A stretch of 64,000 nucleotides of DNA from Apibacter muscae. GTDB lineage: Bacteria; Bacteroidota; Bacteroidia; Flavobacteriales; Weeksellaceae. The DNA lies in assembly GCF_007845635.1 (NCBI RefSeq), contig NZ_SELG01000031.1, positions 62,001 to 126,000 of the forward strand, given 5' to 3'. The notes below the pieces were generated by a model that was not told the origin of the DNA, ran no database searches, and saw only the letters and a list, made by a program, of their open reading frames with translations. Shown one piece after another: positions 54,102-63,979 of the stretch. The first letter of the stretch is position 1; the number at the start of each line of letters is the position of its first letter. Both the position numbers and the translations under genes were made by a program.

Positions 54102-54123
54102 TATATAATTTTTTAGTCTTCTA

Positions 54124-54131
54124 CAAAGTTA
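54124..54131 (-). promoter_or_regulatory. Candidate -7 promoter box for cydAB
   Basis: The minus strand reads TAACTTTG, an exact TAnnTTTG match, 22 bases before the cydA ATG. Confidence 0.5.
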
Positions 54132-54213
54132 CATAAGAATTTATAAATAAATTCCTTAAAAGATCTACATATTTATAAAAGAGTTAAGTAAATACAATTA
54201 GATGTTTAAAGAC

Positions 54214-54834
54214 TTAGGTGAAAGTAATCTTGTTTCTTTCAAGATATTTGTTTGTATCTTCAATAAAGGATAAAATTTCTTCTTGACCAATTTTTTTTTC
54301 TGCTGAGGTTTTAAAAATTGGGGGTACTTCTTCCCAAGTTTTTCTAAGTTCTTGCATATATTTTTTAAAATTGAAAGCAAATTCTCTTTGAGATACTTTG
54401 TCAATTTTGGTAAAAACTACGGAAAACGGTATTTCTTTTTCTCCTAACCAATTAATAAATTCTAAATCATTTTCTAATGGTAAATGTCTAGCATCCACCA
54501 ATATAAATACATTGACTAGATTTTTCCTATTTAAAATATATTTTTCAATCATTTTAGAAAAAATCTCCCTCGTCTTTTTAGATACTTTGGCATATCCATA
54601 CCCAGGTAGGTCTGCTAGATACCAGCTATTATTAATGAGAAAATGATTAATTAATTGGGTCTTCCCAGGGGTTGAAGATGTTTTCGCTAAACCTTTTTTA
54701 TTGGTTAACATATTAATAAGAGATGATTTACCTACATTTGAACGGCCTATAAATGCGTATTCTGGAAAATCAGGTTCTGGACACTCTTCTATCTTAGGAC
54801 TACTTTTAATGAAATCTGCTGAATGTATGCTCAC
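54214..54834 (-). CDS. engB: Ribosome biogenesis GTP-binding protein EngB (YihA/YsxC)
   Basis: The 206-residue GTPase has G1 [16 protein letters not shown] near residues 28-43, G2-G3 [14 protein letters not shown] and [16 protein letters not shown], and G4 FTKIDKVSQ near 140. These mark EngB, needed for 50S subunit assembly in many bacteria. It follows the hydrolase gene on the same strand after 17 bases. Confidence 0.95.
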   Translation of the reverse strand: MSIHSADFIKSSPKIEECPEPDFPEYAFIGRSNVGKSSLINMLTNKKGLAKTSSTPGKTQLINHFLINNSWYLADLPGYGYAKVSKKTREIFSKMIEKYILNRKNLVNVFILVDARHLPLENDLEFINWLGEKEIPFSVVFTKIDKVSQREFAFNFKKYMQELRKTWEEVPPIFKTSAEKKIGQEEILSFIEDTNKYLERNKITFT

Positions 54835-54851
54835 AATTTAATTTATTTGAA

Positions 54852-55616
54852 TTATAATTCTCTACTTTTTAACCATTCGTAAAGAATACTATTAAATTCT
54901 TCAGGCTTTTCCATCATTGGTGAATGCCCACATTTATCTACCCAATATAACTTTGAATCAGGGATAAATTGATTAAATTCTTCTGCAACTTCAGGTGGGG
55001 TAACATTGTCTTGTTTTCCCCAAATTAAACAAGTGGGTATCTTAATATTTTTTAATTCTTCAGATAAGTTATTTTTCATTGCACTTCTTGCTATCTGAAT
55101 TGTTTTTATAGCTTTTAATCTATCAGTTACAGTCTCATAAACTTCATCTACTAGCTCCTTAGTTGCTATGTCAGGATCGTAAAAAACATCTTGTGCCTTT
55201 TTTTTTATGTATTCGTAACTTCCTCTTTTTGGATATGAATCACCAAAACTTCTCTCGTATAGTCCAGAACTTCCTGTTAAAACAAGTGCTTTAACATATT
55301 GAGCTTTTTTTAAGGATGTAATTAGTCCTAAGTGACCGCCTAGTGAATTTCCTATTAGTATAGCCGGTTTATCCACTACTTTTTCAAGAAATTTTATTAC
55401 ATAGTTGGTCAATCCTGAAATATTCGTTTTTAACTGAGGCAATGTATACAGTGGTAATTGCAAAAAATAAACTTTGTAACCTTTTTGTGAAAAATATTCT
55501 ATTTGATATTTAAAGTTACTTAATCCTCCCATTAATCCATGTAACAATACAATTGGACTTCCTTCTCCAACTTCTGTATATATAAATTTATTTTTTTTAG
55601 GAAGACTAAAAATCAT
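54852..55616 (-). CDS. Alpha/beta hydrolase
   Basis: The 254-residue protein has an alpha/beta-hydrolase fold: oxyanion region VLLHGLMGGLSNFKY near residue 25, nucleophile elbow IGNSLGGHLGL with Ser near 94, Asp in IWGKQDNVTPPE near 200 and His in DKCGHSPMMEKPEEF near 230. The triad is complete. The substrate is unknown; the size and lid suit esterase or dienelactone-type activities. A TATTTTTG box sits 26 bases upstream. It is linked to engB. Confidence 0.88.
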   Translation of the reverse strand: MIFSLPKKNKFIYTEVGEGSPIVLLHGLMGGLSNFKYQIEYFSQKGYKVYFLQLPLYTLPQLKTNISGLTNYVIKFLEKVVDKPAILIGNSLGGHLGLITSLKKAQYVKALVLTGSSGLYERSFGDSYPKRGSYEYIKKKAQDVFYDPDIATKELVDEVYETVTDRLKAIKTIQIARSAMKNNLSEELKNIKIPTCLIWGKQDNVTPPEVAEEFNQFIPDSKLYWVDKCGHSPMMEKPEEFNSILYEWLKSREL

Positions 55617-55641
55617 ATTAAGCTCATCTTATGCAATCATG

Positions 55642-55649
55642 CAAAAATA
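55642..55649 (-). promoter_or_regulatory. Candidate -7 promoter box for the hydrolase-engB pair
   Basis: The minus strand reads TATTTTTG, matching TAnnTTTG, 26 bases before the ATG at 55616. Confidence 0.5.
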
Positions 55650-55860
55650 CATCATTTTTACTAATATAATAGTATTATTTTATCCCACATTTTATAAAAA
55701 ACATATCATAACTGATTTTCAGCTTATTAGACGCATTTTATCTATTTATTTATATGTAACTTTAACGTATTAATTCGATACATTCTTTTTATTGAAATAA
55801 TCTTGAAAATAGATTAAGATTTATATGTTTAATCGAATTATAAATTCATTTATAATAAGA

Positions 55861-55888
55861 AACACAAGGGAATAATTTCCCTTGTGTT
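55861..55888 (-). terminator. Intrinsic terminator of the metal efflux operon
   Basis: A perfect 12-base stem, AACACAAGGGAA with TTCCCTTGTGTT, around a 4-base loop, just past the stop of the membrane fusion gene. A short T-rich stretch follows on the minus strand. The plus-strand T-run is longer, so it may work both ways. Confidence 0.8.
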
Positions 55889-55911
55889 TTTGTACTATGT
55901 TTTTTAAGAAT

Positions 55912-57045
55912 TTAGTGGCTATGTCCAGATTCAATCTCTCCAGCCTTTAAATAATAAGTTCCAGCAGTGACAAGTTCTTGATTATTATCTAAATCTAACA
56001 CTTCTACATATTCAGAATTCTCGACTCCTGTTTTAATTTCTTTTTTATCGAATTTAGATCCATTTTTAATAAAAATATATTTTTTTCCGTTTTCTTCAAA
56101 CACTGCATCTCTAGGAATTGTCAGAAGTGGATGAGTTTTATTAATGATTGAGGCATTTACAAAACGTCCCTCATAGAAATCATTGGCAGGTAATTTTGTC
56201 TTAATATCTACATGTACCTGAATTGTATTATTTTCTGTGTTAGTAGCCCTTCCTATCAAATGGATTTCTCCTTTTAATGTATCTTTTATTTCTGGTAAAC
56301 TAAATTCAACTTCTTGCCCTGCAAATAGTTGAGATGCGTATTTAGACGGCACATTTAGTTCCAAATGTAATTCGTCTTGATTTATAATCTTAAATAATTC
56401 ATCTGCTGTTGAAATTTGCTTTCCTGGAGAAATTTCTTCGGCTTGTATAAATCCGTTTTGCGGACTAATTATTGGTAAAATTGGATTTATAGTTTTAGTT
56501 TTTATAATCGTTGAGGGTGAAAATCCCAAAACTTTTAATTCAGAATGCAAACTTTCATACTCAGCGGAGGATACTTGATAAAGTGCTAAGGCTTGTTCGT
56601 ATGCTTTCTGACTTATAGCATCAGCAGCTAATAAAGATTTCTTCCGTTGGAAATCTTTTTGATTTAAAAGCATATTATAGTACGATTCAAGAAACTGTTT
56701 TTGCAAAGGAATGAAAGATGGATTTCTTAATGTGGCTAAAACTTGTCCTTTTTTAACATACTCACCGGTAATGAAGTTTACTTTATCAATAAATCCATCT
56801 ACTTGACTATGTACGGAGGACATATTTTGCGGTAAAGCATGTATTACTCCACTTACTGTTATTCGGGAATCAATAGATTTTAACTCGGGTTTCCCTATTT
56901 GTATATTATTTATTTTAATTTGTTCAGGAGTAATTTCTATTTCTGTATTTTCTTTTGTTACAGCTTCATGGTTTTCTTGCTTTTCTTTGCTGCAAGAAAT
57001 AATAATTAAACTTAAAAATAGGGTTATATATATTCGTATATTCAT
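55912..57045 (-). CDS. RND efflux periplasmic adaptor lipoprotein (CzcB/CusB-like)
   Basis: The 377-residue protein has a lipobox (SLIIISCSKEK, cysteine at residue 18). An adaptor layout follows: barrel-sandwich half MSSVHSQVDGFIDKVNFITGEYVKKGQVLATL near 77-108, an alpha hairpin, a second half PILPIISPQNGFIQAEEISPGKQIS, then beta-barrel and membrane-proximal domains. The C-terminus ends ESGHSH, a possible metal-binding tail. It links the inner-membrane pump to its outer-membrane part. It follows the RND gene by 12 bases. Confidence 0.92.
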   Translation of the reverse strand: MNIRIYITLFLSLIIISCSKEKQENHEAVTKENTEIEITPEQIKINNIQIGKPELKSIDSRITVSGVIHALPQNMSSVHSQVDGFIDKVNFITGEYVKKGQVLATLRNPSFIPLQKQFLESYYNMLLNQKDFQRKKSLLAADAISQKAYEQALALYQVSSAEYESLHSELKVLGFSPSTIIKTKTINPILPIISPQNGFIQAEEISPGKQISTADELFKIINQDELHLELNVPSKYASQLFAGQEVEFSLPEIKDTLKGEIHLIGRATNTENNTIQVHVDIKTKLPANDFYEGRFVNASIINKTHPLLTIPRDAVFEENGKKYIFIKNGSKFDKKEIKTGVENSEYVEVLDLDNNQELVTAGTYYLKAGEIESGHSH

Positions 57046-57057
57046 TGCGTGATCAAT

Positions 57058-60000
57058 TTAATTTTGTTGAGTTAAATATTTTATTTCTATAAGTACTTGA
57101 TTGTAATCATGTATTAAGTCTAGATAGGTTAAGTGGGCTTCTACAGATGCTTTTAATAAGCTACAATATTGCAGATAATCAATTTCACCATATTTATATT
57201 TGGTAAGAGCTACCTTCCTCATTTTTATTAGTTCATTTAAATGATTCTCTCCTAAAGAAGCTATTTCTTTATTAAATAAATCTTCTTGTTCTTTTAACTG
57301 TTTAATCCTTAATTCTAAACTTCTTACTTTTTGTTCTTTATTATTTTCTATGAATTGATTTTCAATATATGATTGTTCTTTTAGTTTTTTATAGGAATTG
57401 TTAAATAGAGGTATATTTATCCCTACTACTCCAGAAAAATATGCAGATCTTTGGTCTATACTATGCATTATGGTTCCTACTGATAATTCTGGTAGTCTTT
57501 GTGATTTTCCAAGCATTACGGTTTGGTTATTAAATTGCATTGCTTGATCGAACTCTTGAGTAAATAATGGCAGTGGAGTACTTGATATGTAATCATTTTC
57601 TAATCTTGAAAAACTTTCAATTGGAATAATTTTATTATTTAAATCTATTTTACATAAGTTGTACAATTGATTTTCAACGTTTAAGTATTCTTGTTCATTG
57701 CTGGTTATTCTTCTTATTATCTGATCTAACTCTACTTTAAAAAATTGTTTCTCCATATAATCGGTTTCTCCTTGTTGATACCTGAATTCTGCTCTTTTTA
57801 AGCCTGATTGGTACAAAGAATCCATTTTAAGTAGTAAATTCCTCTTCTCAATAGAGTATAACCATTGGTTATAGGTTTGTTCTACTTGTAGTTCTAAAGT
57901 ATGTTTCTTTAATAAGAATAGGGAATTTAACCAGTTGATTTTTGAATCGGATAAGTTTTGCATACTCCTATAAGAGAATAAGTTTCCTAAATTTTGTTCT
58001 AATTCTACTTGATAGTCCCCTTTTCTATCATTGTACTCTCCATAACCAGCAGTTATAGATGTATTTTGGACCGTATAGGCATATTTTTTTTCTAATTGCT
58101 CTTTTTCTATCTGCATACGATCTCCTTGGAGTTCCATATTTTCTGTTGAAACTCTTTGTAAAAGTTCAGGCAATGCTACTCTAGTTTGTCCCTGTATGGA
58201 CATGATTCCTCCTAAGATGAATACTCCTAAGGTAGTATTTGTTTTATTTAAGAGTTTTTTAAAACTTTTGTTCTCTACTATATAATAAATTGCTGGTACA
58301 ATTAACAGGGTTAATAAAGTAGAGGTTACTAATCCTCCTATAACCACTGTTGCCAATGGGTGTTGTACTTCGGAACCATTTGAGGAGGATATAGCCATTG
58401 GGTAAAATCCTAAAGTAGCTACCATAGCCGTCATAAATACTGGTCGTAAACGTGTAAGGGAACCTTGTATAATTAGATCTTTCAAAGAATTAAATTTACC
58501 CGATTTCTTTAAATCATTTAATTCTCCTACTAATACAATTCCATTTAAAACGGCTACTCCAAATAAGGCTATAAATCCTACTCCGGCTGATATACTAAAC
58601 GGTAGTCCCCTTGCCCATAAGGCTATAATTCCTCCTATCGATGCTAAGGGTACAGCTGTAAAAATTATAAGAGCATCTTTTAAGCTTTTAAAAGCAACGT
58701 ATAATAGAAAAATTATGGTTATAAGGGCTATAGGAATAACTATACTTAATCTTGCACTTGCTTGTTGCAAATTTTCAAATGCTCCACCGTATTGAATGCG
58801 GTAGCCTGGGGGTAATTTAATGTCTTTATCCAACTTTGTTTGGATATTTTTTACTAAGGTGGCAACATCTACTCCTCTTACATTCACTCCTATATTAATT
58901 TTTCTTTGGGCTTGTTCTCTAGATATCATCATAGGACCTGATTCATAATTCATGGATGCTACTTCTGACAATGGAATGAGTATTCCTGTGGGTGATTTTA
59001 CATAGATTTGATTTAAATTCAAATCTTTTCTATAGTTTTCATTTAATCTTAAAACTATATCAAATCTTTTTTCACCTTCAAGTACTACTCCGGCAGATTG
59101 CCCTGCGATCGTTGATCTTATAATCTGATTTAAAGAATTAATATTTAGACCGTATTGTGCTATTTTTTCTCTGTTGTAGCTGATATTCATTTGTTTTAAT
59201 CCTTCCGTCTGTTCCACTTTCACATCTGCCGCTCCTTTTATGTCATGTATACTTTCTGCTGCTTTGTCTGCTATCTTTTTTAATTCTTCTGTATCTTCTC
59301 CAAATATTTTTATGACTACATCTGCCTTTGCCCCTGTCATCAACTCATTAAATCTTAGTTGTATAGGTTGGGAAAACTCAAAAGAAGCACCCAATATAAC
59401 AGATAATTTTTCTTTCATTTTATTGACTAGTTCTTCTTGTGTAGTCGCTGATATCCAATCTTTTTTTTCTTTTAGAATTATCATTATATCAGCATCTTCA
59501 ATACCCATGGGATCTGTTGGCACTTCGGCAGTTCCAATTTTAGAAACCACATGTAGTACTTCTGGGAAATTCTCTTTCAATATTTTTTCTGCTTTCGTTG
59601 TAGTTGCAATGCTTTCATCTAAGGAGCTTCCAGGTTGAATACTCATTTGCATTGCAATATCTCCTTCTTGTAAGGTTGGTACAAATTCTGACCCCATCTT
59701 CATGAATACAAAAACAAACATAAGCCATATAGCCACTACTAAACTCACTATTGTATAAGGTATTTTTAAAACTTTCTGTAAAACGGGTAAATACAACTTT
59801 TTCAGGAAATTCATTATTTTGTCTGCAAATGTTATTTTCTGTTTTATGTTTTTATTTATAAACATTGTTGTCATTACAGGAACATAGGTAAGAGAAAGTA
59901 TAAATGCACCTAAAATCGCAAAACTTACGGCTAATGCCATAGGTCTAAACATTTTACCCTCTATACCTGTTAAAGTCATTATAGGAACAAATACTAAAAT

Positions 60001-61365
60001 AATTATCATAATCCCAAAAGAAGCTGATTTATATATATCTCCTGCTGCTTTAGTAACTACTCCATCCATTTCTTTTTGGGTGAGTTTCTTACCTAAATAA
60101 CTAGTGTACAATACATGTATAACACTTTCTATGATAATAATTGCTCCATCTACTACAATTCCAAAATCCATAGCTCCTAGCGATAGTAGATTTGCTGAAA
60201 CTCCAAATAGATCCATCATTGCTAAAGCGAAAAGTAGGGACAATGGAATTACAGAAGCAACTATAAGCCCAGCTCTTAGATTACCTAAAAGTAGTATTAA
60301 AACAAAAATAACGATGAGTCCGCCTTCTATTAAGTTTTTGGTTACTGTAGATATAGTTTTATCGATTAGATTAGCTCTATCCAAATATTCATAAATATCT
60401 AATCCCTCCGGTAGGTTTTTTTCAATTTCTGTGACTCTTTGTTTTACATTTTGTACTGTTTTATAGGAATCAGCTCCTTTTAGCATTAGAGTTATACCTC
60501 CAACAACTTCTCCTTGACCATCCATAGTCATTGCTCCAAAACGTTGTGCCGAACCTATTTTTACTTGTGCTACATCGGATATTTTAATAGGAACCTTATT
60601 GTTTAGTGATATAACAATATTTTCAATATCTTGAAAGTTTTTTATCATCCCTTCGGTTCGGATATAAAATAGGTTATGTTTTTGTTGTATATAGCCAGAA
60701 CCTGAATTTTGATTATTATTTTCTAAAGCTGTGTGAACTTCTTCCAATGTTAAATTATAGCTTTGTAAAGCTACTGGATCTATAGATATTTCATATTCTC
60801 TAATATTTCCTCCGAAACTTGATATTTCAATTATTCCTTCTACTCCATTTAGTTGACGTTTAATGATCCAATCTTGTATGGTACGTAATTTTTCTGTATT
60901 ATATTGATTCTCATACCCTGGTTTTACCTTTAGTACATATTGATAAATTTCTCCTAATCCTGTTGTTATAGGCATTAATTCAGGATCTCCTAACCCATCA
61001 GGTATTTCTGATTTTGCAATATCTACTTGTTCTTTAACCAACTGCCTTGCTTGTAAAGTAGGTATATTTTCTTTAAAGACAACCGTTATTATGGAGAGTC
61101 CAAATCTAGATATGGAGCGTACTTCTGTTGTTCCTGGAATATTTCTTAATTGTGATTCTAATGGGAAAGTTATTAACTTTTCAACTTCTTGAGGTGCTAA
61201 AGTTGGTGAAGTGGTTACTACTTGCACTTGATTATTTGTAATATCGGGAGTTGCATCAATAGCAATATCTTTTACTGAGTAAACCCCACCTATCAATAAG
61301 GCAAGTGTTCCTACAATAATTAATAATTTATTATTTATAGAGAATTCTATAATTTTTTTAAACAT
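57058..61365 (-). CDS. Heavy-metal RND efflux pump (CzcA/CusA family) fused to a TolC-like outer membrane domain
   Basis: The 1435-residue protein has a full RND pump in residues 1-1035. It starts MFKKIIEFSINNKLLIIV. TM4 carries MDFGIVVDGAIIIIE, giving Asp, Asp and Glu at x5 and x6 spacing, the pattern of divalent-metal (Zn/Co/Cd) pumps rather than Cu(I) pumps. After residue 1040 a helix-like TTLGVFILGGIMSIQGQ leads into a TolC/OEP-type region with long helices (ELLQRVSTENMELQ, YLNVENQLYNLCKIDL, SYIENQFIENNKEQKVRSLELRIKQL). Such fusions occur in Bacteroidota. Cytochrome b-like gene lies 50 bases upstream. Confidence 0.93.
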   Translation of the reverse strand: MFKKIIEFSINNKLLIIVGTLALLIGGVYSVKDIAIDATPDITNNQVQVVTTSPTLAPQEVEKLITFPLESQLRNIPGTTEVRSISRFGLSIITVVFKENIPTLQARQLVKEQVDIAKSEIPDGLGDPELMPITTGLGEIYQYVLKVKPGYENQYNTEKLRTIQDWIIKRQLNGVEGIIEISSFGGNIREYEISIDPVALQSYNLTLEEVHTALENNNQNSGSGYIQQKHNLFYIRTEGMIKNFQDIENIVISLNNKVPIKISDVAQVKIGSAQRFGAMTMDGQGEVVGGITLMLKGADSYKTVQNVKQRVTEIEKNLPEGLDIYEYLDRANLIDKTISTVTKNLIEGGLIVIFVLILLLGNLRAGLIVASVIPLSLLFALAMMDLFGVSANLLSLGAMDFGIVVDGAIIIIESVIHVLYTSYLGKKLTQKEMDGVVTKAAGDIYKSASFGIMIIILVFVPIMTLTGIEGKMFRPMALAVSFAILGAFILSLTYVPVMTTMFINKNIKQKITFADKIMNFLKKLYLPVLQKVLKIPYTIVSLVVAIWLMFVFVFMKMGSEFVPTLQEGDIAMQMSIQPGSSLDESIATTTKAEKILKENFPEVLHVVSKIGTAEVPTDPMGIEDADIMIILKEKKDWISATTQEELVNKMKEKLSVILGASFEFSQPIQLRFNELMTGAKADVVIKIFGEDTEELKKIADKAAESIHDIKGAADVKVEQTEGLKQMNISYNREKIAQYGLNINSLNQIIRSTIAGQSAGVVLEGEKRFDIVLRLNENYRKDLNLNQIYVKSPTGILIPLSEVASMNYESGPMMISREQAQRKINIGVNVRGVDVATLVKNIQTKLDKDIKLPPGYRIQYGGAFENLQQASARLSIVIPIALITIIFLLYVAFKSLKDALIIFTAVPLASIGGIIALWARGLPFSISAGVGFIALFGVAVLNGIVLVGELNDLKKSGKFNSLKDLIIQGSLTRLRPVFMTAMVATLGFYPMAISSSNGSEVQHPLATVVIGGLVTSTLLTLLIVPAIYYIVENKSFKKLLNKTNTTLGVFILGGIMSIQGQTRVALPELLQRVSTENMELQGDRMQIEKEQLEKKYAYTVQNTSITAGYGEYNDRKGDYQVELEQNLGNLFSYRSMQNLSDSKINWLNSLFLLKKHTLELQVEQTYNQWLYSIEKRNLLLKMDSLYQSGLKRAEFRYQQGETDYMEKQFFKVELDQIIRRITSNEQEYLNVENQLYNLCKIDLNNKIIPIESFSRLENDYISSTPLPLFTQEFDQAMQFNNQTVMLGKSQRLPELSVGTIMHSIDQRSAYFSGVVGINIPLFNNSYKKLKEQSYIENQFIENNKEQKVRSLELRIKQLKEQEDLFNKEIASLGENHLNELIKMRKVALTKYKYGEIDYLQYCSLLKASVEAHLTYLDLIHDYNQVLIEIKYLTQQN

Positions 61366-61415
61366 AATTTTATTATTAGTATTATATAATTAGAATGGGT
61401 ATATAAAAATTAGTA

Positions 61416-61997
61416 TTATCTGCTAATATTGTCTCCACCATTAATCATGGCAGAAACAATTCCTTTATCCGTTGATTTTTCACCTATGAATATTCCAATC
61501 ATATGAAAAACCAAGAAAATCAACATAAAATATAATGATAGTTGATGAATTGATTTTAATGATTGAGCATATTCTTTAGGTGCATTTTGAATTAATAAAC
61601 CTGTAATAAGAGTTATTCCTAAACCTATATAAAAAATTAAATACACCAAAGACTGAAATTTCTTTTTTAGGGAATATTTTATTAGTGATGAGGTTCTAAA
61701 CTTCCCTTTTTTAATAATTATATAAGTAATTCTTAATAAGTATAATCCTAGCAATACATACCCAATGTATACATGCCAATTAAACATATTTCCCCTAATG
61801 TTTTTTGCTATACTTACTGCTTCCTTTTGGGTAATTTTAATATTATTTTCTTGTAAATTATTGAATATAATAGTAGCCATTATGTTTTTGTTCATCCAAC
61901 CCAATCTAAGAAAAATAGTAATGAGTATAAAAATAATTGTGAGAGCCATAGACCAATGTAATAATCTATGTATTAATGAAAATTTATAATTATTCAT
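61416..61997 (-). CDS. Cytochrome b561-like membrane protein
   Basis: The 193-residue protein has four main helices. Paired histidines could bind haem: IHRLLHWSMALTI (first helix), FNWHVYIGYVLLGLYLL, and IHQLSLYFMLIFLVFHMIG (last). This matches the b561/Ni-Fe hydrogenase b-type cytochrome superfamily, which moves electrons from quinol or NAD(P)H-linked donors. It lies upstream of the metal pump in the same direction, 50 bases away. Why a b-type cytochrome would sit in a metal efflux operon is not clear; ferric or cupric reduction is a speculation. Confidence 0.78.
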   Translation of the reverse strand: MNNYKFSLIHRLLHWSMALTIIFILITIFLRLGWMNKNIMATIIFNNLQENNIKITQKEAVSIAKNIRGNMFNWHVYIGYVLLGLYLLRITYIIIKKGKFRTSSLIKYSLKKKFQSLVYLIFYIGLGITLITGLLIQNAPKEYAQSLKSIHQLSLYFMLIFLVFHMIGIFIGEKSTDKGIVSAMINGGDNISR

Positions 61998-62090
61998 TAG
62001 TGTTTATAATAAATTTGTTAACAATAAATAAAAATGAGATTACCTAATTCCAGCTGAAAAAAGATAAGATAAAAATATTGTGTGGATTTA

Positions 62091-62492
62091 TTATATAATA
62101 GGAGGCGCTCTTAATCTAAGATTTCTAGGATGACTTTGATGTGAAAATAATAGATTAAAATCTGGGAAAATTGTTGATCTTTTTAATTCTTTAAATTGAA
62201 AACTTAAAAAATTTATTTCTGGAACCTCAAAGATTGAGATAGAATTTATTTGATATTTGTAATTAGAAATTTTAAAAATTTCTAAATGCTTTTCACCTAA
62301 ATTTACATGCTTTATTAAATCAGCGATCGCACCAATAAAGGTACTATCATCCTTTTCCAATAAATCGTTATTATCAAATAAACATTCGTGAATAACTGTT
62401 TGTAATTTGGCTTTGTGCTGATGAGGAATAACCATATGTGCTACAACTATTAGTGTAGCTAAATACATAGATATTTTCCCCATAATTTTCAT
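62091..62492 (-). CDS. Small His-rich exported protein of unknown function
   Basis: The 133-residue protein starts with a signal or anchor segment (ISMYLATLIVVAHMVIP) directly followed by HQHK and further His and Cys (VIHECLF). The C-terminus has FSHQSHPRNLRLRAPPII. Similar short His-containing proteins precede metal RND pumps in other Bacteroidota, so a periplasmic metal-binding role is plausible. A TAACTTTG box lies at 62498-62505, only 6 bases before the ATG, suggesting a leaderless transcript or use of the Met at 62483. Confidence 0.65.
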   Translation of the reverse strand: MKIMGKISMYLATLIVVAHMVIPHQHKAKLQTVIHECLFDNNDLLEKDDSTFIGAIADLIKHVNLGEKHLEIFKISNYKYQINSISIFEVPEINFLSFQFKELKRSTIFPDFNLLFSHQSHPRNLRLRAPPII

Positions 62493-62497
62493 TCACG

Positions 62498-62505
62498 CAA
62501 AGTTA
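62498..62505 (-). promoter_or_regulatory. Candidate -7 promoter box for the metal efflux operon
   Basis: The minus strand reads TAACTTTG, an exact TAnnTTTG match. It is only 6 bases from the first ATG, so the start site would fall at or inside the first codons. Confidence 0.4.
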
Positions 62506-62563
62506 ATTTATTTCCTATAAACTTAAGAGCTATTATTTAATTTAGAATTAATTTACACAATAG

Positions 62564-63979
62564 TTAAAATGCTTTTTTATCTCCTGAAATTATATTAAAA
62601 AATGTTCTTACAATAATTATTACATCAAGCAAAAACGACCAATTTTTTACGTAATATGCATCAGCAATTACTCTTTTATGAATGTCTTCCTTAGTGGCTA
62701 TTTCTCCTCTAAAACCTTTGGACTGTGCTAAGCCTGTAATACCTGGTTTTACATAATGTCTTAAACTATACTTCAATATAATATCGTTATAATGCTCATC
62801 CTGTATTATCATATGTGGTCTAGGACCTACCACAGACATATTTCCAATCAAAACATTTATAAATTGTGGAAATTCGTCTAGACTAGTCTTTCTTAATATT
62901 TTACCAAAGCGTGTAATTCGTATATCTCCTTTAACTGTTGCTTTAATATTGTTATCTACACTTTTTTTCATGGTTCTGAACTTAAAGCAATTAAATACTT
63001 TCCCTCTTAACCCTACTCTTTTTTGAAGATAAAATACTGGACTCCCAGAATCTAGCAAAATTACCAATCCTATTAAAGGAAAAAGCCAACTTATGATAAA
63101 TATTATAACGACAAGTGAAAAAACAATATCAAACATTCTTTTTAAAAATTGATTCCAAAAATTATCCAAAGGGAATTTTTTAAATGTTAATATGGGATAT
63201 GTGTCATAATACTCTAAGTTCAAACTGCTATAGGAATCATAAATTTCACTAGGAATAAAACTTATTTCTATATGTAATTTCTGTACTAAATAAACAAGGT
63301 CATCATGTATTTGTTGTGAAAAATTACCATTTAAGGAATAAAAAATAATCTGTATTTTTTCCTCTAAAAGGAAAGATTTAAATTTATTAAGTTCAAAGTT
63401 ATATTTTTTTCTTTTTTCATTATCTTTTATACTGGATAGAAAAAAACCACAATTAACTAAACCATAATCTTTCCTTTTAGATAATAATTTAATAAATGAA
63501 TAGGTATTTATATTCTCATCAACAAAGACAACTCTCCGATAATTACCTCCATAACTCCTATATATTTTTATAGTAAAAAATAATATAATTTTAACAAAAG
63601 AAGTTACAATGAAAAGAGTAACTAAAAAATATATAGACAATCGATTGGAAAATAAATCACTTGTTTTAAATCCTGAAACAGCAAATACTATAATACTAAA
63701 TAAAAGTACTTGATAAAGGTTCTTTCGAAGAATAGCTATTATTCCACTAAATCTACCACCTACATATAATTTTACATTTACAGATATAAAATACCAGCTT
63801 ACTAAAAATAAAATTATTACTTTGTAGTGATAAATTATTAAATATTGAAGTGTATATTTATACCCTACACTCTCTACATATTGTATATTTAAAAAACATA
63901 AGGATAGAGATACTAAAATAGAAAAGTCTATTATATATTGTATAGATAATAAATTTCTAGAATATCTACTATACTTCAT
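62564..63979 (-). CDS. Exopolysaccharide sugar transferase (polyprenyl glycosylphosphotransferase)
   Basis: The 471-residue protein has four N-terminal helices, a middle CoA-binding-like soluble region (residues 150-250) and a C-terminal bacterial sugar transferase domain. The last includes FDIVFSLVVIIFIISWLFPL, KRVGLRGKVFNCFKFRTMKK and the SLDEFPQFINVLIGNMSVVGPRPH motif. Such WcaJ-like enzymes put the first sugar phosphate on undecaprenyl phosphate. It is the first gene of a likely exopolysaccharide or capsule cluster that extends beyond the right edge. Confidence 0.9.
   Translation of the reverse strand: MKYSRYSRNLLSIQYIIDFSILVSLSLCFLNIQYVESVGYKYTLQYLIIYHYKVIILFLVSWYFISVNVKLYVGGRFSGIIAILRKNLYQVLLFSIIVFAVSGFKTSDLFSNRLSIYFLVTLFIVTSFVKIILFFTIKIYRSYGGNYRRVVFVDENINTYSFIKLLSKRKDYGLVNCGFFLSSIKDNEKRKKYNFELNKFKSFLLEEKIQIIFYSLNGNFSQQIHDDLVYLVQKLHIEISFIPSEIYDSYSSLNLEYYDTYPILTFKKFPLDNFWNQFLKRMFDIVFSLVVIIFIISWLFPLIGLVILLDSGSPVFYLQKRVGLRGKVFNCFKFRTMKKSVDNNIKATVKGDIRITRFGKILRKTSLDEFPQFINVLIGNMSVVGPRPHMIIQDEHYNDIILKYSLRHYVKPGITGLAQSKGFRGEIATKEDIHKRVIADAYYVKNWSFLLDVIIIVRTFFNIISGDKKAF

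Noticed and set aside
59240-59638. 132-residue plus-strand frame inside the RND pump gene
   Set aside because: It is Ser-rich antisense of the pump and has no start signal or homology pattern.
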